A stretch of 45,256 nt of DNA from Arthrobacter sp. Leaf337 (GTDB lineage Bacteria; Actinomycetota; Actinomycetes; Actinomycetales; Micrococcaceae): positions 146,814-192,069 of the forward strand of contig NZ_LMPC01000031.1 in NCBI RefSeq assembly GCF_001423745.1, given 5' to 3'. Each line of letters opens with the position of its first letter. Positions within the stretch are counted from its first letter, which is position 1. Positions 39,700 to 45,256 of this stretch are shown piece by piece. The notes below the pieces were generated by a model. That model was not told the origin of the DNA, ran no database searches, and saw nothing but the letters and a program-made list of their open reading frames with translations. The translations under genes and the position numbers were made by a program.

Positions 39700-40617
39700 T
39701 TACTTGACGGCGCCGAGCGAGAGTCCCTGGACGAGCTTGTCCTGGGCGGCAAAGCCGGCGAAGAGCACCGGCAAGGAGATCACGACGGCGGCGGCGCAGA
39801 CCTTGGCTAGGAAGAGGCCCTGGCCTGAGACGAAGCCGGTCAGGAAGACCGGGGCGGTGCCTGCCACCACGCCGGTGAGGACCCGGGCCAGGAGCAGTTC
39901 GTTCCAGCTGAAGATGAAGCAGATCAGGGCGGTGGCAGCGATGCCGGGCATGGCCACGGGGGCGATGATCTTCCGGAGGGTCAGGAGCAGGTTGGCGCCG
40001 TCAATCTGGGCCGCCTCCAGCATCTCGACCGGTACTTCCGCGAGGAATGACCGCATCATCCAGACCGCGATGGGGAGGTTCATGGAGGTGTACATCAGGA
40101 TCAGGAACCAGATGTTGTCCAGGGCTCCGACGGTTCTGGCGAACAGGTAGAGGGGCAGGATTGCAGCCACCACGGGCATCATCTTCGTGGAGAGGAAGAA
40201 GAACATCACGTCCGTCCACTTCTTCACCGGCCGGATGGACAGTGCGTAGGCCGCAGGGATGGCCAGGACCAGGACGAGGACCGTGGACAGGATCGAGGCA
40301 GTGGCTGAGTTGATCAGGGCCGGCCACGGGCTGACGCCGGACGTTTCCCCGAAAAATTCCCGGTACGCATCCAGGGTGAGATTGGCGGCAATGGACGGCG
40401 GGTTCGTTGCTGCATCGGTTTCGGAGTGGAAGGAGGTCAGGATCATCCACACGACCGGGGCTGCGAAGAGCAGGGCGAGCAGCCAGGCCGCGAGGCCGGC
40501 CGCGGTGTTGTTGCGGGTGGGATCCATGCGGGTCTTGCCACGTTTGCGGCTGCCGGTGTTCAGGGCGGTGGGGCCGGCGGAGGTTTCGCGGGGCGCGGCG
40601 GGGGTGAGGGTGCTCAT
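39700..40617 (-). CDS. Polyol/sugar ABC permease, MalG type
   Basis: A 305-residue membrane permease with six predicted segments and the coupling motif EAAQIDGANLLLTLRKIIAP, which contacts the ATPase. About 35 hydrophilic residues precede helix 1. ATG at 40617 overlaps the stop of the other permease (ATGA). It pairs with that permease to form the channel of a sorbitol/mannitol-type importer. Confidence 0.92.
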   Translation of the reverse strand: MSTLTPAAPRETSAGPTALNTGSRKRGKTRMDPTRNNTAAGLAAWLLALLFAAPVVWMILTSFHSETDAATNPPSIAANLTLDAYREFFGETSGVSPWPALINSATASILSTVLVLVLAIPAAYALSIRPVKKWTDVMFFFLSTKMMPVVAAILPLYLFARTVGALDNIWFLILMYTSMNLPIAVWMMRSFLAEVPVEMLEAAQIDGANLLLTLRKIIAPVAMPGIAATALICFIFSWNELLLARVLTGVVAGTAPVFLTGFVSGQGLFLAKVCAAAVVISLPVLFAGFAAQDKLVQGLSLGAVK

Positions 40618-41582
40618 CGTGCTGCCTCCTTCTTGAAGAGTGAAAAGACGGTGCGGAGTGCGAAAGTGGCCACGATGATGGTGCCGATGACCACCACGAC
40701 GCCGGCGGCGGATGCCAGGCCGTATTCGTTGGCGAAGTAGAACGTCTGGTAGATCGCGTAGGGCAGGTTGGCCGTGCCGAGTCCGCCCGCGGTGAGGGTG
40801 AAGACGGCGTCGAAGTTCTGCACTATGTAGATCGCCCCGAGCAGGCCGCCCAGCTCCAGGTACTGGCGCAGGTGCGGCAGCGTGAGGTGCCGGAAGATGG
40901 CCCATGGGGTGGCGCCGTCCATCTGGGCTGCTTCCACGGTGTCCATGGGACGTGACTGCAGGCCGGCCAGCAGGATGAGCATCATGAACGGCGTCCACTG
41001 CCACACCAGCGAGACGATGACGGCCATCATGGGTGCCTGGGAGAGAAGGTCCAGCTGGGGCGCAGTGGCGCTGCCGAAGAGGGACCAGACCCAGGTCAGG
41101 ATGCCGTTGATCAACCCGTAGGTGGGGTTGAGCAGGGCGTGCTTCCAGATCAGCGCCGCGGCTACCGGCACCACCAGGAACGGGGCGATCAGCAGGGTGC
41201 GTGCCAGTCCGCGGCCGATGAACTTCTTATCCAGCAGCAGGGCCAGGCCCAGTCCCACGAGCAGGCTCACGAGGACCACGGAGACGGTGAGGAGGATGGT
41301 GGTGAAGATTGCCTGGCGCAGGTCGGGATCCGTGAGGACCGTGACGTAGTTTTCAAAGCCGGCGAAGGCGGTCTTGTCAGGGCTGAGGCTGTTCCAGTTC
41401 AGGAGCGAGATGATCAGCGTCACCACGAACGGAAGCTGGGTGACGACGATAAGGAAGATCAGGGCCGGCAGCAGCGGCGCGCGCCGTGCCCAGGCCAGCG
41501 CACGCTCACGTGATTTGGCGTTCTTGGAGGGGGTGGCTGCGCTGCGTCCCGATCGGGAGATACGCGCCGTTGCGGTAGTCAT
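40614..41582 (-). CDS. Polyol/sugar ABC permease, MalF type
   Basis: A 322-residue membrane permease with six predicted segments and the coupling motif VEAAQMDGATPWAIFRHLTL. A Ser/Arg-rich N-terminus of about 30 residues precedes helix 1. It lies 26 bp after the binding-protein gene and overlaps the MalG-type permease by 4 bp. No ATPase gene is in the operon, so a shared MsiK-type ATPase encoded elsewhere is expected. Confidence 0.92.
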   Translation of the reverse strand: MTTATARISRSGRSAATPSKNAKSRERALAWARRAPLLPALIFLIVVTQLPFVVTLIISLLNWNSLSPDKTAFAGFENYVTVLTDPDLRQAIFTTILLTVSVVLVSLLVGLGLALLLDKKFIGRGLARTLLIAPFLVVPVAAALIWKHALLNPTYGLINGILTWVWSLFGSATAPQLDLLSQAPMMAVIVSLVWQWTPFMMLILLAGLQSRPMDTVEAAQMDGATPWAIFRHLTLPHLRQYLELGGLLGAIYIVQNFDAVFTLTAGGLGTANLPYAIYQTFYFANEYGLASAAGVVVVIGTIIVATFALRTVFSLFKKEAAR

Positions 41583-41608
41583 GATGTTCTCCTGCTGTTG
41601 GGTTGTTG

Positions 41609-42955
41609 CTACTTGTACTTATTGCCGACTTTTTGGGCGGCTTCCTGGCCCTTGGCCAGCGCATCAGCCACGGAACCCTGGCCGGCGATGGCGGAGCTGA
41701 CTCCTTGGGACACGTTGGTGCCGAGGGCGGCGAACTCGGGAATGCCGACGAACTGGATACCGACGGCCGGGCGTTCCTGCGCGCCGGGGTTCTTCGGGTC
41801 CGCGTTCTCGATGGCGAAGCGCTCTGCTTCGAAGAACGGGGCGGCCTTCTGGAACTCGGCGTTCTCGTAGGTGGAGATGCGCTTGCCGGAGGGAACCTTC
41901 GCCCAGCCGAGCTTGGCGGCGACAAGTTCCTCGTATTCCTTCGAGCTGGCCCAGGCGATGAACTTCCCGGCGGCGTCCTGCTTCTTTGAGGCAGCCTGCA
42001 TGGCCCAGGACCAGGTCCATAACCAGCCGGAGGACTTGGTTTCCTTGATCGGAGCCTGGGCGTAGCCGATCTTGCCCTTCACCGGGGATGCCTCGGCTTC
42101 CAGGGCTCCGGCAGCCGAGGTGGCGTCGTACCACATGGCCACTTTGCTTTGGCTCATGTTGTTCAGGCACTCGGTGAAGCCGGCCTGGGCGGCGCCCAAT
42201 TCACCGTGCTCACGGACCAGTTTGGTGTAGAACTCGACGGCCTGGGTGAATTCCGGGGAGTTGACCTGGGCGTTCCAGTCCTTGTCGAACCAGGTGCCGC
42301 CGAAGGTGTTCACCACGGTGGTCAGCGGCGCGAAGACCTGGCCCCAGCCGGGCTGGCCGCGCAGGCAGATACCCTTCATTCCCGGAGCGGCGCCGTCCAC
42401 CTTCGCCGCTAGGTCCGCGACCTCATCCCAGGTGGGCTTCTCCGGCATGGTCAGGCCCTTGGCGTCCAGGATGTCTTTCCGGTACATCAGGAAGGACGAT
42501 TCGCCGTAGAACGGTTCGCCGTAGAGTTTCCCGTCCTCGCCCGTCAGGGACGCCGTGTAGGCGGGCAGGATGTCGTCCTGTTCGAAGGCCGGGTCCGCGG
42601 CCACCTTGTCCAGTGGAGCGAGCCAGCCGTTGGCGGAGTAGAACGGGATCTCGTAGTTGGACAGCGACGCGACGTCGTACTGTCCGGCCTGGCTGGAGAA
42701 CTCCTGGCTGATCTTGGCCCGGACGTCGTTCTCCGGCAGGATCGTGTAATTGACCTTGACGCCGGTTTCCTTGGTGAAATTCTCCGCGGTGAGCCGCTGC
42801 AGGTCCTCCATCTGAGGGTTGTTCACCATCAGGACATTGATGCTGTTCGGGTCGCCAGCGGAATTGCCTCCGCCGGCACCTGCACAGGCCGAGGCACTGA
42901 GTGCGACGCACAAAGCGCCGACGGCGAGGGTCGCAGCACGCATTTTTGAGCGCAT
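41609..42955 (-). CDS. Polyol/sugar-binding lipoprotein
   Basis: A 448-residue extracellular solute-binding protein of family 1. The signal peptide ends in the lipobox SASAC (Cys24), followed by a Gly-rich tether. INVLMVNNPQMEDLQRL starts the mature domain, with the usual two-lobed pattern after it. AAAGGAG precedes the ATG. First gene of the six-gene polyol operon, divergent from the AraC regulator. Sorbitol or mannitol is the likely ligand given the dehydrogenases downstream. Confidence 0.92.
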   Translation of the reverse strand: MRSKMRAATLAVGALCVALSASACAGAGGGNSAGDPNSINVLMVNNPQMEDLQRLTAENFTKETGVKVNYTILPENDVRAKISQEFSSQAGQYDVASLSNYEIPFYSANGWLAPLDKVAADPAFEQDDILPAYTASLTGEDGKLYGEPFYGESSFLMYRKDILDAKGLTMPEKPTWDEVADLAAKVDGAAPGMKGICLRGQPGWGQVFAPLTTVVNTFGGTWFDKDWNAQVNSPEFTQAVEFYTKLVREHGELGAAQAGFTECLNNMSQSKVAMWYDATSAAGALEAEASPVKGKIGYAQAPIKETKSSGWLWTWSWAMQAASKKQDAAGKFIAWASSKEYEELVAAKLGWAKVPSGKRISTYENAEFQKAAPFFEAERFAIENADPKNPGAQERPAVGIQFVGIPEFAALGTNVSQGVSSAIAGQGSVADALAKGQEAAQKVGNKYK

Positions 42956-43226
42956 TAAGGACTCCTTTGTTCTTCAGGGGTGCGCGGTCACCGCACTCGA
43001 CTGCCATGTCGATGTACCGGACCGGACGGGGCTAGTGGCCGGGAAATCCGGGGGTGCCCCGCTGTTGTTCCTCAACGATAGGGCTGTGGGATAGGGCACA
43101 ACTAGCGCCGTGGTTGCCAGTTTCTGATACTAATTTTCCGCGCCGGTCCCTCAGGGAGGCGATAATCTGGGGGAAGGCATTCAAGATGCTTCCATTTTTC
43201 ATAAACCCAAAACGTGGAGAACCACT
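42956..43226. other. Divergent control region of the polyol operon
   Basis: A 271-bp gap between the binding-protein and AraC genes. It contains short inverted half-sites (GCAT/ATGC around 43175-43190) in the AraC-proximal half, which may be AraC-type binding sites, and AT-rich stretches near 43115-43140. I cannot place a single convincing promoter. No coding frame is evident. Confidence 0.45.
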
Positions 43227-44159
43227 ATGAGCGTCGCGGACCTCACGGACGGAGCAGACGGAGCAACGGCAAGGCTCGCCGAACGGCTGCTGGGGATGCG
43301 GGCCAACCGGGAAGTCATCCCGCCCGACCCGAACCACTCGGTCCGGTGGCACCAGCACGACTACCCCAGCCCCGTGGCGCGGTGGAACTACCATCCCGAG
43401 TACGAGATCCACCTCATCCGGAAGGGCACCGGAAAGTTCATCGTCGGAGACCACATCGGCACGTTCGAGGCCGGCCACGTCTCCCTTGTCGGGTCCGGGC
43501 TGCCGCACGACTGGGTCAGCGATCTGGAGCCCGGCGAAGTGCTGGAGAACCGTGACGCCGTCATCCAGTTCGACGCCAAGTGGGTTGAGCAGACGGCAGC
43601 CCTGGTCCCCGAAATGGCCGAGGTAAGGCCGCTTCTGGAGCAGTCGGCACGGGGCATAGAATTCCTCGGGCGTTCAGCGGAGACCGCGGCCGCAGCCATC
43701 GAAGCGATGGGTTCCGCCACCGGCCTGGAGCGGTTCCGCCACTTGCTGGAACTCTTTGCGGTCCTTGCCCGCGCCCCGCAGGAGGAACGGCGTTACCTCG
43801 CCGACGAATGGTTCAGGCCCCAGCTGGACAGCCAGGCCGCCGCCGTCGTGGATATCGTTCTGGAGTACGTTTTCGGCAACCACGCCGGCACCGTCAAGAT
43901 GTCCGAGGCCGCGGCACTGGTCGGCATGCCGGAACCGACGTTCTCGAAGTACTTCAAGCGCGCCACCGGCCAGAACTTCAGTGACCTGGTCCGCAAGCTT
44001 CGGCTCGCCCATGCCCGCCGCCTGCTCGAGCACAGCGACAAAGCCATCTCCGAGATCTGCTACGAGGTGGGTTTCTCGAACCTGTCCAACTTCAACCGGC
44101 ACTTCCTCAACGACGCCGGCGAAACCCCGCGGGCCTACCGCCAGCGGGTACACGGCTGA
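43227..44159 (+). CDS. AraC-family regulator of the polyol operon
   Basis: A 310-residue regulator. Residues 40-120 form a cupin ligand domain: WNYHPEYEIHLIRKGTGKFI and VGDHIGTFEAGHVSLVGSGL. Residues 205-305 hold the double helix-turn-helix: KMSEAAALVGMPEPTFSKYF then ISEICYEVGFSNLSNFNRHF, the AraC signature. GGAG lies about 7 bases before the ATG. Divergent position suggests it activates the polyol operon when the sugar alcohol binds. Confidence 0.93.
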   Translation: MSVADLTDGADGATARLAERLLGMRANREVIPPDPNHSVRWHQHDYPSPVARWNYHPEYEIHLIRKGTGKFIVGDHIGTFEAGHVSLVGSGLPHDWVSDLEPGEVLENRDAVIQFDAKWVEQTAALVPEMAEVRPLLEQSARGIEFLGRSAETAAAAIEAMGSATGLERFRHLLELFAVLARAPQEERRYLADEWFRPQLDSQAAAVVDIVLEYVFGNHAGTVKMSEAAALVGMPEPTFSKYFKRATGQNFSDLVRKLRLAHARRLLEHSDKAISEICYEVGFSNLSNFNRHFLNDAGETPRAYRQRVHG

Positions 44160-44161
44160 CC

Positions 44162-44190
44162 TTTCAAGTTTCCGCAGGAGTGGCTAAGAT
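44162..44190 (+). promoter_or_regulatory. Candidate promoter of the DUF4193 gene
   Basis: TTTCAA (44162-44167) and TAAGAT (44185-44190) with a 17-base spacer, 61 bp before the ATG. The leader then holds a short hairpin (AGACGG at 44202-44207 with CCGTCT at 44218-44223). Confidence 0.55.
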
Positions 44191-44250
44191 GTTTTTCCTT
44201 CAGACGGTGAGCAGACTCCGTCTTCGTCTTCTCCAAGGAGAGACCGGCAC

Positions 44251-44550
44251 ATGGCAACCGACTATGACGCACCCCGGGTGAGCACCGAGGACGAGGCAAA
44301 CGCCACGACCGACGTCCTCAAGCCCGAACGTTCTGCCGCATCAACGTCCCAGATCGACGTTGACGAGTCCGACCTGGCCGACTCCTTCGAGCTCCCGGGA
44401 GCGGACCTGTCCCACGAGGAACTCCTCGTGCAGATCATCCCCGTCCAGAAGGACGAGTTCACCTGCATGTCCTGCTTCCTGGTCCACCACCGCAGCCAGC
44501 TGGCCCGCGAGAAGGACGGCAAGAAGTACTGCAAGGACTGCGAAGGCTAG
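44251..44550 (+). CDS. DUF4193 zinc-ribbon protein
   Basis: A 99-residue acidic protein of the actinobacterial DUF4193 family. The N-terminal 60 residues are acidic and likely disordered; the C-terminus holds a zinc ribbon with Cys72 and Cys75 (TCMSCFLVHHRSQLA) and Cys94 and Cys97 (KYCKDCEG). AAGGAGA lies about 8 bases before the ATG. The family is widely conserved in actinobacteria and of unknown function; RNA-polymerase or translation contacts have been suspected on the basis of the fold, not shown here. Confidence 0.93.
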   Translation: MATDYDAPRVSTEDEANATTDVLKPERSAASTSQIDVDESDLADSFELPGADLSHEELLVQIIPVQKDEFTCMSCFLVHHRSQLAREKDGKKYCKDCEG

Positions 44551-44602
44551 GTGCTTGCCCGGGGACCGGTCCCCAACGACGGTTGACGGCCGGGTGGCCC
44601 GC

Positions 44603-44621
44603 TATAGTGGCAGCAGCCATG
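44603..44621 (+). promoter_or_regulatory. Strong -10 box giving a near-leaderless S4 transcript
   Basis: TATAGT (44603-44608) lies 10 bases before the ATG at 44619. With the usual 6-7 base gap, the transcript would begin 3-5 bases before the start codon. The best -35 (GGTTGA or TTGACG near 44582) has a short or imperfect spacing. Confidence 0.5.
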
Positions 44622-45002
44622 AGCAGCCTTCCGTCCGCCCCCGCCACAGTCCGCCTTGATGCCTGGCTGTGGGCCGTCCGCGCCTATAAGACCCGCTCGG
44701 CTGCCACGGCCGCCTGCCGCGGCGGGCACGTCCGGCTGAACGGAAACCCGGCCAAGGCGTCGCAGTCCGTGGTGCCGGGCGACACCGTCCGGGTCCGCCA
44801 GCCGGGATATGAACGGATCCTCGAAGTCCGGCGGCTGATCGCCAAGCGGGTGGGCGCCGAGGCAGCCGCGCACTGCTTCACCGACCACACCCCGCCGCGG
44901 CCCGAGGCGCCCGCGCTCGGTCTTCCGCAGCGCGACCGCGGAACCGGCCGGCCCACGAAGAAAGACCGCCGCGAAATGGAACGCCTGCGCGGCCCGGCTT
45001 AG
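44619..45002 (+). CDS. S4-domain RNA-binding protein (HslR-like)
   Basis: A 127-residue protein with an S4 RNA-binding domain: VRLDAWLWAVRAYKTRSAAT and GGHVRLNGNPAKASQSVVPG (residues 8-60), matching the ribosome-associated heat shock protein Hsp15/HslR. In E. coli this protein rescues 50S subunits with trapped nascent chains. A basic, proline-rich C-terminal tail follows. I chose the ATG at 44619, which a strong -10 box places at the transcript start. The last gene before a converging dehydrogenase. Confidence 0.9.
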   Translation: MSSLPSAPATVRLDAWLWAVRAYKTRSAATAACRGGHVRLNGNPAKASQSVVPGDTVRVRQPGYERILEVRRLIAKRVGAEAAAHCFTDHTPPRPEAPALGLPQRDRGTGRPTKKDRREMERLRGPA

Positions 45003-45048
45003 GCCTGGTCACCAGCCTGCCGCATTCCGGTTTACGGGGTGGAGTCGT

Positions 45049-45256
45049 TCAACTGACGGCCCCGAAGCTCAGGAGCACCTTGCCGGATTCCGCGGAGTTC
45101 CGGGCAACGCCGAAGGCCTCCAGGGCTGCCCCCACGGGGTACTCGTGGGTGATCACAGGGTCCACAAACAGGGTGCCGTCGGCGAGGGCCGCGATGACGT
45201 CGTCGATCTCGTCGTTGAAGCGGAAGGAACCCTTGAGCTCCAGTTCGCGGGTGATG
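45049..45256 (-). CDS. L-idonate 5-dehydrogenase-like MDR enzyme, C-terminal end (partial)
   Basis: The last 69 residues of a gene that begins right of the window. ITRELELKGSFRFNDEID and VDPVITHEYPVGAALEAFGV, then SGKVLLSF, match the C-terminus of the medium-chain dehydrogenase family, especially L-idonate 5-dehydrogenase and threonine-dehydrogenase-like branches. The zinc ligands are outside the window. It converges on the S4 gene across 46 bp without a hairpin. Confidence 0.75.
   Translation of the reverse strand, partial: ITRELELKGSFRFNDEIDDVIAALADGTLFVDPVITHEYPVGAALEAFGVARNSAESGKVLLSFGAVS

Noticed and set aside
44561..44574. GGGGACCGGTCCCC palindrome as a terminator of the DUF4193 gene
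   Set aside because: It has no U-run after it and an S4 gene promoter follows within 30 bases; left unassigned.
1..45256. tRNA, rRNA, riboswitch, prophage or defence island
   Set aside because: I found no T-loop-like GGTTCGAATCC pattern, rRNA-like segment, known riboswitch core, phage structural gene or standard defence gene set. A covariance-model scan would be needed to exclude small RNAs.

Overview
The window reads as chromosomal DNA from a high-GC Gram-positive actinobacterium, most likely Micrococcaceae (Arthrobacter / Pseudarthrobacter / Paenarthrobacter type). The support is strongly GC-biased codon use, frequent GTG and TTG starts, -35/-10 promoters sitting right on start codons, a short-LID adenylate kinase, a DUF4193 protein, and a sugar ABC operon without its own ATPase. 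This is inferred from protein character, not from a database search. I see no rRNA or tRNA genes, insertion sequences, phage genes or CRISPR array. I count 48 protein-coding loci, including one probable frameshifted gene and two genes cut by the window edges.

Layout. 1-8.2 kb (plus strand) is an acidic amino acid and amide catabolism block: the end of an aspartase-type lyase, a dicarboxylate/glutamate symporter, a small winged-helix protein, a PucR regulator coupled to a glutaminase, an amino acid permease and a ThDP-dependent enzyme. 8.2-10.4 kb holds a DUF2306 membrane protein with a striking double-palindrome promoter, two small plus-strand genes (one probably frameshifted), and an ArsR/SRPBCC pair. 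10.5-16.3 kb looks like a catabolic cluster for an unknown nitrogenous or aromatic compound: a flavin monooxygenase, a CutA/NIF3-like protein fused in expression to a cyclase-family hydrolase, two IclR regulators and a second amino acid permease. 16.5-25.7 kb is mixed housekeeping and stress: a NYN-LOTUS RNA-processing candidate, a GlsB/YeaQ protein, a two-domain lipoprotein, an MpaB-like oxygenase with DUF817, Nudix, TfoX, a secreted phosphoesterase, and a Na+/H+ antiporter carrying a UBP zinc finger. 25.8-28.7 kb is a Tat-exported phosphatase pair (PhoD plus an NPP-like enzyme) behind 11-bp direct repeats that look like a Pho box. 28.8-36.1 kb contains an AEC transporter, a MOSC protein, an MHS transporter / DUF1445 / tiny ORF operon, a LysR regulator opposite an EamA exporter, a stand-alone adenylate kinase and CsbD. 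36.2-44.2 kb is a polyol (sorbitol/mannitol-type) utilisation operon with a divergent AraC regulator. The right edge has DUF4193, an S4 RNA-binding protein and the end of an L-idonate-dehydrogenase-like gene.

The most notable non-coding signal is a family of hairpins with a shared core (GGACGACGGCGGGA and its complement) at six full sites plus three half-copies, mostly between convergent genes. Two members carry paired, compensating base changes, which argues for selection on RNA structure: these are probably bidirectional terminators that spread as a repeat family. The best candidates for less-described biology are the NYN-LOTUS protein, the antiporter-UBP fusion, the CutA-like/cyclase pair, and the dual-operator promoter of the DUF2306 gene.
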